The notes below the pieces were generated by a model that saw only the letters and a list, made by a program, of their open reading frames with translations, was not told the origin of the DNA and did no database searches. The translations under genes were made by a program, and so were the position numbers. DNA of 64,000 nt from Carettochelys insculpta. Its lineage: Eukaryota > Chordata > Testudines > Carettochelyidae. The DNA lies in contig NC_134150.1 of NCBI RefSeq assembly GCF_033958435.1, positions 34,653,501 through 34,717,500 of the forward strand, given 5' to 3'. Positions 34,249-46,382 of this stretch are shown in pieces. Positions within the stretch are counted from its first letter, which is position 1. Each line of letters opens with the position of its first letter.

Positions 34249-35067
34249 TTCAACCTCCACAGCTGCACCCTGTCTACATCTCTGACCTTTTCCTCTTGCT
34301 GGCCCTTTCAGTTCCTTTACTTCTCTGAATGATCCCTCTGCTACACTCAACATGGCTCCCCCCACCTTTTCCAACATCACACCTCAGCAATCACCTCTTT
34401 CTAGGGTCACTTCATACACATCCTCAAGTAGGAATAGGCATTCACTGTATTTTAGGTGTCTATAATTTTGTCTGTTTAGAACCCAGTTATACGGGACAAT
34501 GGTCTCTCTGTTCATATGACACTGACCACAATGTCTGTGATCAATACCTTACTGCCAGGAATGGAAACAAGGAGGAAAATCTAATTTAGCTCCGGCTGTG
34601 AAAACATGTCAGTTCAGTGGCTCAAGTCAATACAACCTGACCTCCACAACTTTGGATCCTGCTGGCAAGGGTAGCGGGACTGCAGTTTTACATAACAAAC
34701 CTATCCCCATAACCCCAGCAGGGAAATGCCTTTCTGGCCTCTGGCTGCCAAAGGAAACTGCAGACAATGGGTCAGATTTTCTTGTCCGTTACTCTCTTGA
34801 TTGAAAAGGAGCTGAATCTGGCTCCATCTCAGCACTTCTGAGCTTGGAATGGTCATCAGCTCTTGCTAGCTAATACTGTACAGTATTTGCATTTGCAGAA
34901 GTTGGAATATTCTGCAATAGTTTTGTAGAGCTATCCCTGTGAGCAGCTGCTTATGGAGAATAGCAGTGACATACGAGCTGGGTTTAGGACTAATGTTACT
35001 AAAGAGAGAAACCAGCAAGAGGAAAGTACATATTCTCCACTGGAGGATGGAGTGGTCTCCCACTCTA
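34249..35067. other. No recognised feature
   Basis: No coherent frame over 86 codons and no recognisable repeat. Confidence 0.5.
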
Positions 35068-35398
35068 GGCTACGTCTACACTGGAACAAAACTTTAAAAT
35101 GGCCATGCTAATGGCCATTTGGCTCCCGCATGGCTTGTCCAGATGGGGGTCCTTTTCAAAAGGACTCTGTCAACTTTGAAATTCCCTTATTTCTATCAGC
35201 TCATAGGTGGTGGGGTCCTTTTGAAAAGGACCTCCGTCTGGACGAGCCGTGAGGGAGTGAAAAGTGTCAATTTTGAAGAGCTGTGGCCCATGGCATGCTG
35301 ATGAGGTGCTGAAAATGCTTTTCAGCATCTCATTATTAATCTTCAATTTGGCCATTTGCATGGCCATTTCAAAGTTTTGTGCCAGTGTAGACACAGCC
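35068..35398. mobile_element. Foldback MITE, family B, copy 1 (diverged)
   Basis: Ends GGCTACGTCTACACTGG and CCAGTGTAGACACAGCC; flanks end and begin with TA. The arms carry AAAATGGCCATGCTAATGGC and its complement, and TCCTTTTCAAAAGGA near the middle. It is the mutated relative of 44534-44958, with many CGAA words changed to TGAA or CAAA, as expected from CpG decay. Confidence 0.8.
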
Positions 35399-36620
35399 TA
35401 AGAGAGGACCTGGCGTTTATACCTCTGCAGAGTGGGTTACAAAATTCTGCTCTTCTGATTTTGGAAGCATTTTACACATTTTCACAAACTGAAATAATTG
35501 CCCAAGGTGCTAAGCAATGAAAAAACCAGGCCTGTAATCTTTGGCTGAGGACAATTAACAAAAGACACTTTACTATGACCTAAGTAACCATGATTGTATG
35601 ACTCAAGAACATTCTTAGTCATTCCTGGAAATGTGCTAGTCCTGAAGGCAGTTTCTCTATGAAGGGAAATCTGTCTTGCAGTCTCTGAATCACTGTGGTT
35701 TTTTTTTCAGATTGGACAAGTTATGAGAAAAGTATTTTTTTTTAGAACAGAGACAGGAAAGAGTTCGCCATTAACCAAGATGAGAGAGAGTGAAACCAAA
35801 AGACTGGTGCAAACTTTCCAGGCACCTTAGATTCAGCTGTCCACTACTTAAGTTAGAGCAAAGGGGATCTTTAGTCCTGAATGCTGAGACTGAAGTCATC
35901 TCAGATGTTCTCTTGCTTATTTTAGTACAGTCCCACTTTTATTTCATTCGGAACCCACCCCCTTTGTTGTACTGGTAGTTTTATGCCTTCTGAGTTGTAG
36001 TGTCAGAGTAAACACAAAATATTACACAAAGCACTATCTCTGTTCTGAGGTAGTAGTGTTGACATGATCATGTGAGCACCAGTTTTACTGCTTTCAGTTC
36101 TGTTGCAAAGCAACGCAGGGCCCTTCCCAATTAAAATACAGAAATGAAAGGCTTCTGTTCACCCTTATTTATAACCAAACAAAATGTTACAGGGGGTGCC
36201 AAAAGAAAAGCTCAAGATGTAGGCCCTGCAGATAGACAGTGTATCATGTATGCTATCACCCAATCAGCCATTTACAAAACATGGTACAGACATTGGCACC
36301 CACCCGGCAAACTGCTCCAACCAAGAAAATCACTGCCCTATTGTGGGATCCCACTATCTTCAACAGGGGTCTGACAGTGTGGAGCAGTTTACAACTGGAC
36401 TTGTTTGTGGTTATTAATTTATTCAAATCACCCCAAAATGTCCTGGGCTCCGTAACCACATACACAGAGAGACAAGGCCCTCCCCAGAAAAGCCTATAGT
36501 CTACACAATAAAGGATGACAGAATGGTGAGCATGGAGAAGAGATGGCAGTCACAGTATTTATTCAGTGAAGGTCTAACCCTGCAATCAGTGCAGTCAATG
36601 GTAAAGCTCCCTTTGGCACC
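35399..36620. other. No recognised feature, ~1.2 kb
   Basis: Short frames of up to 86 codons without domains. No repeats identified. Confidence 0.5.
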
Positions 36621-39600
36621 AGGTAGGTAGGCATCCTTCAATCCCGAGGGATCATGGATTTGCGCCCCAGTTGGACAGATTCGAGCAGCGTCTTCTGTGG
36701 CTGTGCAATCCAATCCGGGAGTGGCAGTCCTTCCCACACTGTGAGCAGCAGTAGGCACATGTCGCTCTGGTATCACTGGCATGGTTCTTCCTGAGGGCTC
36801 TCCTGTCTTCTGCTTCCTCCACCAAGGTAGTTTCATACATAGCAAGAGCTTCCTTCACTCCCTGTTTCCAGGCATGCCTGTCTGAGGCGAGCGAATGCCA
36901 GGTGTTCACACTGATAGAGAGAGCGCTGAGGTCACACTTGCACGTGTCCTTGCAGCACAATTTAGGTCACCCTTTCAGCCTCTTTCCAGACGCCAGTTCG
37001 CTGAAGAGGAGGTCCTTCGGTATTCGGCCATCCGTCATGTGTAAGACATGGCCCAGCCAGCGCTTACGCCTCTGTTTGAGAAGGGTGAACGTGGAGGCGG
37101 TGCCTGCCCTCTCAAGCACTGCGCTATTGGGGACCTTGTCCTGCCATGAGATACCGAACATGTGCCTAAGGCAGCGCATGTGGAATGTGTTGAGCCGCTG
37201 CTCTTGTTTTGAGCGCAAAGTCCACGTTTCACTGGCGTACAGCGGTGAGCTCAAAACACAGGTTGTGTAGACCTGCACCTTGGTGTGTACAGTGAGCTTA
37301 TTGTTAGCCCATACTCTCTTTGCCAGCCTGGAGAATGTTGTGGCGGCTTTTCCAATGCGCTTGTTGATCTCGCTATCAAGTGACAAGCTGTCTGAGATCG
37401 TCGAGCCTAGGTACACGAACTCATGGACGACTTCCAGTTCGTAGTCTAGCACACCGATAGATGGCTCGTTACCCACGTTCTGGCCCATCACCTGGGTCTT
37501 CTTTAAGCTGATTGTGAGGCCAAATTCCATGCATGCATCTGCAAAGCGAGTTATGAGTGACTGCAGTTCCTGATGAGTGTGAACAGCAATAGCTGCATCG
37601 TCAGCAAAAAGGAACTCCCTTAGACACTTCGTAAGCACCCTGGTCTTCGCTCTAAGCCTCAACAGTTTGAAGAGGCTGCCGTCCATTCTCATGCGGAGAG
37701 AGATGCCCTCTGTGGCAGTTCCGAAAGCGTATTTGAGCAAAACTGCAAAGAAGATGCCAAACAGTGTTGGAGCCAGCACACACCCCTGCTTCACTCCACT
37801 GAGAATCTTAAAGGGTTCAGATGTGGATCCATTGTATATGACGGTCCCCTTCATGCCTTCATGGAAGGCCCTAATAATGCTGAGCAGAGTTGGGGGACAG
37901 CCGATCTTAGCCAGAATCGCGAACAGACGTTTTCTGCTGATGAGGTCAAATGCCTTGGTCAGGTCAATGAAGGCAATATACAGAGGTTTGTTCTGCTCCC
38001 TGCACTTTTCTTGTAGTTGCCTAACAGAGAAAACCATGTCTATGGTGGACCGTTCAGCTCTGAACCCACACTGAGACTCAGGGTAGACTCTCTCCGCAAG
38101 AACATTGAGCCTCTTCAGAACAACACATGCAAACAGCTTCCCCACGGTACTGAGAAGGGAGATGCCGCGATAGTTGTTACAATCGCTTTTGTCACCCTTG
38201 TTCTTGTAGACAGTAACGATGTTGGCATCCCTCATATCTTGCGGTACGCCGCCTTCTCTCCAGCATTGGCAAAGTATTCCATGCAGCTCTGAAACTAGGG
38301 TACCACTGGCGCATTTGAGGATTTCTGAGGGAATACCGTCCTTCCCCAGGGCTTTTCCAGAAGAGAGTGCTTTTAGTGCGTCACTGAGTTCCTCCAAGTT
38401 GGGCTCAGCATCGAGTTCAGTCATGGTGGGCAGAGGCTCGATGGCATTCAGGGCTCTCTCTGTAACTACAGTCTCTCTGGCGTACAACTGCGAGTAGTGT
38501 TCCACCCAGCGTTCCATCTGCTTGGTTCTGTCCTTCAAGACCTCGCCCGTGGCTGACTTAAGTGGGGCAGTCTTTCTTTGTGAGGGACCAATGGCCTGCT
38601 TGATCCCATCGTACATTCCTCGCATGTTACCAGTGTTCGCAGCCTGCTGAATCTTGGAGCAGAGTTGGAGCCAGTAATCGTTGGCACACCACTGAGCAAC
38701 CTGCTGCACTTGACTCTGAACAGACCGGAGCGCCTGCAGGTTCACCTCACTGGGAGAGGACCTGTATGCAGCCAGTGCCTGTCTCTTCTTCTCAATTGGG
38801 GGTGCCAGCACTTCAGTGTGGGCTTCAAACCAATCAGCAGACTTGACTGTCTTCTTCCCAAAGGTAGATATCACAGTATTATAGATAGCGTCCCGTAGTT
38901 GTTCCCATGTCTTGCTGATATCAGTGTCGTCTGGACGGGGCAAGGCCTCTTCAAGTGCTTGGACAAACTCGCATACTTTTGAAGGGTTACGAGTCTTGCC
39001 AGTGTCAATGCGCGGTCCCCCTTCCTTTTTGGAATGAAAGAATCTTCACGGCTGGATGTGCACCTTACTACACACGAGCAAATGGTCAGTGTCACAGTCT
39101 GCGCTGTGGTAGCTATGTGTCACCCTGACATTACCTAAACAGCTGAGTTTGGTGAGGACGAGGTCAAGCTGGTGCCAATGTTTTGACCTTGAGTGTCGCC
39201 ATGAAACTTTGTGCTGGGGTTTGACGTTGAAGAAGGTATTGGTTATGCAGAGGTCATGTTGGGAGCAGAGTTCAAGGAGGCGCTGTCCATTTTCATTCAT
39301 CTTCCCTGTTCCAAACTGTCCCAGACAGGATGGCCAGCTGTGGTGGTCGCTGCCAACTCTGGCATTGAAGTTGCCAAGGTTGAATAGCAGCTCATGGGAA
39401 GGTACCTCACTGATGGCAATGCTAAGTTCATCATAGAACTTGTCCTTAACTTCCTGGGCAGAAGTTAAAGTAGGCGCATAGACACTGAAGATGTTGACCA
39501 TGCCCACTGGTGTTTGAAGCTGGATTTTCAGCATTCTCTCAGTTCCCACATTTCGTGGTATGACTGAGCCAACTAGGCTGTTTCTGACTGCGAAGCCAAC

Positions 39601-39780
39601 ACCGTATTCCCTGGTCTCTTCTGGAGGCTTCCCATGCCAGAAAAAGGAAAAGTCCTTCTCCCTGAGACATCCAGAGGATGACAGCCTTGTTTCCTGGAGG
39701 GCCACAATGTTCATCCACAGTCTCCTCAGCTCGTTGTTAATGATTGCTGTCTTCCAGGGGTTACTAATGCTCTGTAGGCC
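36621..39780 (-). mobile_element. Near-full-length non-CR1 LINE (endonuclease, RT, zinc finger)
   Basis: The element reads right to left. Its 5' end is at about 39780, where a coding frame starts abruptly (GLQSISNPWKTA), and its 3' end is at about 36621 with a short CTAC-type repeat (aggtaggtagg on the plus strand). It encodes an APE-type endonuclease, reverse transcriptase and C-terminal Cys/His finger in one frame. It lacks CR1 signatures (no GVPQGSVLGP; instead GVKQGCVLAP; different C-terminus and 3' end). Candidate clades include RTE-like and Ingi/Vingi-like; I cannot place it by eye. Confidence 0.85.
36652..39780 (-). pseudogene. LINE polyprotein: APE endonuclease + reverse transcriptase + CCHC/H finger, two nonsense codons
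   Basis: The blocks at 39714-39046, 38943-36967 and 36960-36652 are all in the same phase, and the gap sequence is open, so one frame of about 1,043 codons is broken only by TGA at 39046-39048 and 36967-36969. Endonuclease: QETR (residue 8 of the first block), YAPT (~79), LGNFNAR (113-119) and TDH (209-211). The usual GDFN Asp is Asn here (codon AAC at 39370-39372), which should abolish nicking. RT, counted from 38943: GKDGIP (~200), NNYRGISLL (~256), AFIDLTKAFD (~324, Asp kept), SGVKQGCVLAP (~382) and FLFADDAAIAV (~444, both Asp kept). Thumb region: YLGSTISDSL and RKRWLGHV (627-633). Last block: CSQCGKDCHSRIGLHSHRRRC finger. Both stops could be CGA-to-TGA changes. Confidence 0.85.
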
Positions 39781-41235
39781 TTATTTTTAAAAGTGTTTTG
39801 GTTTTTTTTAAAATACAGCAATAAAAATCTGACATTTTAAAATATCTTAGTAAAAATCTTAGTAAAAATGGACCAAACGCTGCTCTGATTTGCAATGCAG
39901 CAAATTCCACTGTAGTTTTCTTCTAGGAGAAAACTGTCATATGGCTAGTGAAGAAAGTCACGTCAACATTAAGAACAGTAACAATATTCCATTAGCTGTT
40001 CTCCAGTATGGCAACATCAACCTGTTTGTACTTAAAATGTTTAGTTAGCTTCCCTGGAAACCAATGGAAACAAACAAGTATTAAAGGTTAATGTGTAGTT
40101 TACTACCTACAAGGCCTCTCAATTTCATATATATTAAGAATAGTGAAATTTATTACATTCCTTGGCACTTATTCAAAGTCATCACAAGAGAAATAACCAT
40201 CATCTGTATCATCAGAAAATGGTGCTACTCCATGGGGCTGACTCTCCTTCCAATGGCGTGGTGTAAATCATGAGTAATCCTATTGAAATTAATTGCGTTA
40301 TTCTGGTGTAAGTTAGGGAAGAATCAGGCCTGCATTTTCACACATTAGATTCCACTGCTGTTGTAGAGTTTATCACAGTTTATGTCCTGAACTGTGTGTT
40401 TTAAGGGATGATGTGCTTCTCAGAAGAGGCTATAGTACAATAGATGGCTCTTGGAGTTGACGCAATGCCAGACAAAGGAGGTGTTTAATGGCCACAAAAA
40501 AGTGCTGTTTGATGTTTTTGCATCAATTCTACCCAAACAGTGCATATTCACCAGACCTCAGCAACAAAAAAGAACAGTGCTGAAGTCACTGGCCCGTTAA
40601 ATCTGCTTTGCACTGGTCCATAATGTCACTGATCAGCATTATGGTTGGTTTATCAAGCAGCGGGGACAGGAATTAGTGACTGTGCACCACATAAACAGAT
40701 GGCTTACTGTCACCTATATTTCCCCTTCCATTTCTAGATTTTTTTTTTCGCAGCACAGCTTAGCTGGGCCATTGGCTTAGGTCACAATATTTTGCTTGCC
40801 CCACAAGGGCCTGTGGATTTTCTGTTGCTTCTTTCTTGGCAAAGGAATTATACCTTTTGGCAATGGGGACAATATGGAGAACTATTTGAGAGCGTGTAAG
40901 AAACGCATATGACATTTACCAACTGTTCAAGAGCTGGGTAAAAAAAGCAAAGAACATCTTAAAGAAGCAGCTCATGAGGAAAAATGATGCAATTACACAC
41001 TTTAAAGTGTGGCCTCTCAAACAGCACCTGCCTTTTTCACATTTAAATTATGGGTTATACACAGATCCATGAACATAAAGTGTATTTGTATTAGTAATTT
41101 AGGGAGACACACAAGTGCAGCAACATACTAGACCTCTTGAATTTATGGAAAGAAAAATGCACTTGCAAAATGCAGTTGTCAGATTAGAGGCAAATTTTGC
41201 CCCCAAAATCAATACAGCTTTCAGCACCATGAGTG
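39781..41235. other. No recognised feature, ~1.5 kb
   Basis: AT-rich, short frames only. Nothing supported. Confidence 0.5.
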
Positions 41236-41243
41236 AGGGTAAC

Positions 41244-41415
41244 CAGTGTTCCCTGTAAGCTAAGCACTTGGGTGGCCACTCAGGAGTCTGCTGATAAGCA
41301 GAGCACCAACAGACAGCTGCATGTGTCTCTACTGGTTGTGCACATCGGCACATGCCTTTGTGCACATAACAAAATATATTCCACCCATGGTTGGAAAAAG
41401 TTGGGGGGAACACTG
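41244..41415. mobile_element. Short hAT MITE (CAGTGTTCCC family), copy 3, perfect target duplication
   Basis: The 172-bp unit starts CAGTGTTCCCTGTAAGCTAA and ends GGGGGGAACACTG. It is flanked by identical agggtaac at 41236-41243 and 41416-41423. An exact 8-bp duplication plus CAG...CTG ends identifies it as hAT. Frames of 73-108 codons crossing it are incidental. Confidence 0.9.
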
Positions 41416-41423
41416 AGGGTAAC

Positions 41424-43683
41424 ATCTGATTTTTCTGAGTTGGTCACTGTATAATATAGACCCTGTTTTCGGTGTTTAGATGTTGCGAAGTGTAGGCACA
41501 CACAGCTTGCTGGCATCACAATATTTTTCTGTCAATTAACTTCATTTTTAAACTAGACAACAAATCTATGTTAAAATTATTAAAATGACTCACTTGATCC
41601 CATGAAAACCAAGAAGTTCCAAGCTCCTGGTTCTTGTACCATTCTTCAATTTCCTATTTGGCAGCTGCCCATAAAGACGGCTTGAGGCTTAGATACCACA
41701 AGCACAGAGATGTCTGTTTGAGTTTTCAGAGCCCTGTGATGAATTCTATGGTAGCAATTCTCTTTGAACTCAGAATTTCCTGGATTTTGTGAGTCTTCAT
41801 TTAACTCATATCCCTGATACCTTTTTGTGGTCCATTCATAAGTAGGGCAGGGACAGGGAAAGAGAGACACTTAGTGGAGTGAAAATAACAATGTTTTGTG
41901 CTTGCACAGTATCTCGTCCACCAAGGACCTCAGAGCATTTTATAGATGGATAATGTCCTCACTTTACAGATGGGGACGTGGACACGCAAAGTAGCCAAGT
42001 GTTTTGCCTTAGGTCACAATGCCAGTTGGTAGCCAGGCCAAGAATAAAACATGTTTTCAGTCTCTTTTCTAGCACTAAGCCACATATATTTTTGGTTAAA
42101 AATCCCAAACGCACAGAGCAACACTTCCACGTTGGTGAGAAGGCAAGAGAAAATTATTTAATTGACATAAGTACTTGCGCCTTGAGATTACTGTCTGTCT
42201 CGCCAACGCCCTGGGGACAGTCTTATCCACACCCATAATGAAGCCAAACCCTTCGCTGGCTACATGAGGTCATGTTTTTCAGAGAAGCAGCACTAAATTA
42301 CTGTGTTTGCTGCCTTTCCTCCCACAATTCCCTCTGAAGATTAGGTTACTGCAAGGACATCCTTTGTTATTGCCTTATTTTCAGCACCACTCAACATGGC
42401 AGAAAGAAAGTCTATCTTGACATACCTGTGTTTGAGAGGAATGGGTAACAAAGATATTCAATGTAAGGAACAGAACAGAGAGATCTGCCTGGAACTGCCA
42501 ATTTTCTGAATCCTTTGAGTATTGGATACAAGTTTACGATTTCAGCAAGCAATTATTTAAACAGAAATGCTCTAATTGCGCTAGGATTGTGTTTTCTCTG
42601 GAGTGTTATTTCTTTCACGTAGCCTGCTGTTTATTTATATCCAGCGAAATACAAGGTATGCTGAACTGTTCAGTGACTTGCTCAAGGAGAGATTCAGCTG
42701 TTGGTACATGGGAGACTGCTTTTCTAGTGCATCTGGTGAAAAACCTCCAGAGTTTGTTCTCATTTAGTGAACCCAGGCCCACCCCTATATTGCCCCATAT
42801 AAATTCACAATTAAATAAAAGACCAACAACAATTCTTCCTGGGTGATTGGCAGTGAACTGACTTGCTGCTTCTGAAACTGCTGCCAGCTTGGGAGCGAGA
42901 AAGAGACTTAGGCATCAGTGAGACTGTTTACATGTCAGCTTATTCTCCATGATGCGCACACACGTCTGAAAGCAATAGGAGCGGTGGGGAAAAGAGACTG
43001 CAAAGCATGCACTGTGCCTGCACTGCTGCTGACAGCTTTTAAACTGATCCAGTGGCTGTCATTTCAACACTTCTCTACAGCTCTGCGCAGTCAATACTGC
43101 AGCCCTTCTGCGATAGAGGTCAGCACTGAGGCAGATGACAGAAACACAGAAGACCAAACTAGGCTCTGATGCAAAATGCCAGTGAATCTTTAACTCCTAA
43201 AGACAGCAGCAGTTTTTCAAAGATTAGCCCCATGGCCATCACATCATCTCCTTGACGGAAGAAAAGAAGTCATGTTACTTTACCCTATTGTTAAAAGAAA
43301 ATGTTATATACCAAATATCTATTCTGAAAATTGTAATGAGCATATGAAACGTGTGGGAATATATGCAGACACAGGGGCGATAGGCAATAAGCCCACCACA
43401 GTTAAGACTACAACCTCTGGGTGCCTGGCAAACATTAAGTCTATAGCGCCCCCACAGTCCTTTGTCTCAAACTATAGCAAAGGACTCAAGGGAGTGGGAG
43501 CAGGGGAAACAATCTGCAACTCCGCAAGTGCTCCATATGCCTTGGAAAACAACATGAGGCCCACTGGCTCAGAGCTCCTCAGTGGAAACCCATAACCATC
43601 AGTGCGTGGCATATGATTTTTAAAAACTGAAAGTTTCACACACTGAAGGAGCAGTGAGTGGGAAGGGGAGACATCCTGCAGGG
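41424..43683. other. 2.3 kb without a gene; one MIR-like fragment
   Basis: At about 41905-42055 the order GCACAGTATCTCGTCCACCA, CACTTTACAGATGGGGAC and AGGTCACAATGCCAGTTGGT is MIR-like. A weaker hint lies at 42640-42690. The rest shows no supported feature; frames of 83-107 codons have no domain. Confidence 0.5.
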
Positions 43684-43911
43684 CAGGGTTTCCCAAACTT
43701 TGTATAGTTGGGACCCGCTTTTTTCAGTAACTTTTTTTGCGGCCCAAAAATATAAATGCATATAAAAAAGAATTAAAAATGAATAAATTTTCTCTGCTTA
43801 TTATTTATTCACAATAATAATAGTACATACAATAATTTTTATATTTTCTAAGGACTGGTATTTTTTTCCCAAGGACCAGTACTGAGCCACAAACTGCACT
43901 TGGAAATGCAG
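43684..43911 (-). mobile_element. Internally deleted derivative of the hAT element at 19794-22396
   Basis: The 228-bp unit starts CAGGGTTTCCCAAACTTTG. Its first ~165 bp match the reverse complement of 22230-22396 (TTATTATTTATTCACAATAA is shared). Its last ~60 bp match the reverse complement of 19794-19850 (ACTGGTATTTTTTTCCC, GGACCAGTACTGAG). The transposase region is entirely gone. Flanks ctgcaggg and ctgtagga match at 6 of 8. Confidence 0.85.
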
Positions 43912-43919
43912 CTGTAGGA

Positions 43920-44533
43920 CATTCCAATGGTAGCAGTCACTCCTTATCTTCCCTTCACATTTCTATACATAGCAAGAGAAGCACCTGTACACTTTAGATA
44001 ATCCCTATGGAAACTGTAGCTGAGAGACAAAGTTTGACAGGCTGACTCCATAGGTAAGGAAAAGCGTAAGTAGAAGATATCTAGAGGGGGCAGAGACATG
44101 GTGTAGCAAAGGATTCCCAAAAAGGAAACAAGGATAAAGAGTATAACTAGATAATGCACAAAAATGTGTCACCAGAGACTTTTTGGTGGCAGTGGTGGGA
44201 ACAGTACTCAAAAAGTTATTTGACAAAAAGTGCAGCTGCTTTCACTTCTGGATACTTGAGCATAATCAAGATGTGATGTGTGTGTGTGTGTGTGTGCATG
44301 AACACATTTTTGTGTATTTTTACACAAGTAGTTTTCCAGAGGGAAGCCGGTGACCTGTACATACCCCCAAAAGCAGCTGTATTTTGAGTCAAGTAACTTT
44401 TTTGGTACTTTTTCCACCTCTGATTGGTAGATACCTAAAAATATACTAAGCATCATCTTCATGACTATTGGAAGTCTTCACTGTTTTCTTCCCCTTGTAA
44501 TAGAAGTTTGCTCCTCAACATTACCTCTGTATA
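43920..44533. other. No recognised gene; GT microsatellite
   Basis: A GT dinucleotide run lies at 44277-44296. Nothing else supported. Confidence 0.5.
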
Positions 44534-44958
44534 GCCGTGTCTACACTTGCCCCAAACTTCGAAATGGCCACGCAAATGGCCATTTCGAAGTTTACTAATG
44601 AAGCGCTGAAATGCATATTCAGCGCTTCATTAGCATGCGGGCGGCCGCGGCACTTCGAAATTGACGCGCCTGGCCGCCGCACGTCTCGTCCCGACGGGGC
44701 TCCTTTTCGAAAGGAACCCGTCTACTTCGAAGTCCCCTTATTCCCATCAGCTCATGGGAATAAGGGGACTTCGAACTAGGCGGGGTCCTTTCGAAAAGGA
44801 GCCCCGTCGGGACGAGCCACGTGGCGGCGAGGCGCGTCAATTTCGAAGTACCGCATGCTAATGAAGCGCTGAATATGCATTTCAGCGCTTCATTAGTAAA
44901 CTTCGAAATGGCCATTTGCGTGGCCATTTCGAAGTTTGGAGCTAGTGTAGACGTAGCC
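44534..44958. mobile_element. Foldback MITE, family B, copy 2: 425-bp near-perfect palindrome
   Basis: Ends GCCGTGTCTACACT and AGTGTAGACGTAGCC; flanks are tata on both sides. The two halves are almost exact complements around about 44745 (GGGACTTCGAACTAGG region against CCTACTTCGAAGTCCCC). Arms carry repeated ACTTCGAAATGGCC, TTCAGCGCTTCATTAG and GGGGCTCCTTTTCGAAAGGA. Because of the symmetry, frames on both strands begin with the same residues (ISKFTNEALKCIFSASLACG). High retention of CpG suggests a young insertion. Confidence 0.9.
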
Positions 44959-46150
44959 TATAAGTTGTGTACATGGCAAGTCCTTTCTTGTTGATCTATA
45001 GGAATCAGAGCTGGAATATCAGAAGTAATGTTTTTGCTAGGTTTGCCTGCCTTTCTTTTGATTACAGTCCCATTTAGAAAAGACTGAAAAAGGTGAAGTG
45101 GGAGTAGACACCATAACAGCAGCTTTTTTGAGGCACGTCTGGGTTCTCATTTCAAGCTGCAAAATACATATAATACAGGAAGCAGTTTGTGCGTGAGTCT
45201 GAACTCTGTTATGAATTATTTCTTTGTATTTCTATAGATATAAAAAGGAGTGCCTATTTAAAACCCTAGGCACTTCTGGCACCAAATATTAGTTTGCCAC
45301 GAAACCCACCAAAGCTGACAACTTGATGCCCCTCACACAAAACCACAGGCATCTTTTGAAATGAGAAATAAGCTTCTTTAAAGCTTTGTGCAATCCCACA
45401 ATGAAGAGTACTGGAAAAGGCACCAACAGAGCCGTCAACGGAGTTGTGGGGGGGGCAAAGAGGGCAGTTGCCCTGGTAAAGGGCCCAGGGCTGCCACTGC
45501 CACTATTGAGGCAGCAGTAGTGGCTGGAGTCCCAGCCCTTTAAATTGCCTACAGAACCCTGCACAGCTTGGTCTGGGCAGCACTGAGGGCTGGATGCCCC
45601 TAGCCATACCCCTTCCAACCAAGGCCCCATCCTTGCCAGGATCCTGGAGCCAAGCCCCTCCCCTCCCACACCCCATTGAAATATTGCCCAGTGCCTGGCG
45701 GTCTGTCACCAGACCTGGACATTGGTATCTTGTTACCTGCCTATGGCACAATGTGCCCTCTCCCAGCACACCTGTAAGACCTGACAAGCCTGGAGATGGA
45801 TGGGTGCTTAAAAAGGAGGACCCTGCTCAGAGCAAAGTGACACTCAGCTGGAGCTGATTATAAGTCTGTGTTGTCTTTACCTTATGGAGAGGTAGAAGGA
45901 GTATCTTCCCCTTCTGAAACATGGGACCCTCATGCTGGGGCTCTCAGACCCCTTGCCAGAGAATATTTATCTGTTGCCTTGTGAGGAACACTGGGTGTGC
46001 CGGGACTGCTCAGTAAACTGTAGGATTATTTTGTTTGTCTTTTCATTTTTGGACTGCAGTCATGCTCAGAAACAGGGGAGTCACATCCCTAAGACAAACA
46101 ACCAGAGGCCCGCATATGGTGCTCTCAACCAGTGCTACAGCAACCCATAT
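44959..46150. other. No gene; one GC-rich repeat-like block
   Basis: 45430-45720 is GC-rich with GGGCAGTTGCCCTGG and GGCCCAGGGCTGCC; it looks like a dispersed, probably hAT-related repeat without defined ends. Frames of 82-126 codons on both strands overlap it and are not supported. Confidence 0.45.
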
Positions 46151-46382
46151 GGCTTTGTCCAGACTGCAGGATTCTGTTGACAGGGCATGTCCAGACTGCA
46201 GATCTGTTGGAAGAGATCTGCTGGTCAGGAGCTTTCTGTTGACAACCCTGTATACCTTCTTCCACAAGGAAGAAGGAACGTCTTGACAGAGGGGTTTTTT
46301 TTCTGACATTTGGCCCTGTGAGGATGGGCCAAATGTTGGAAAAGCCTCTCCTGACAGAACTGTCAGACATCTAGACATAGCC
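46151..46382. mobile_element. MITE, family D, short copy
   Basis: Left end GGCTTTGTCCAGACTGCAGG and right end CATCTAGACATAGCC are diverged GGCTATGTCTACAC ends. CTGTTGACAGGG, TCTGTTGGAAGAGATCT and CTGTTGACAACC words link it to 27798-28231. The sequence has TAT/TATA flanks. Confidence 0.65.

Noticed and set aside
36902..38497. Plus-strand frames of 91-135 codons
   Set aside because: Antisense shadows of the LINE reverse transcriptase.
44537..44927. Frames of 80 and 102 codons sharing a 26-residue start
   Set aside because: Again palindrome arms of a foldback MITE; the similar frame at 35170-35394 is the related MITE.
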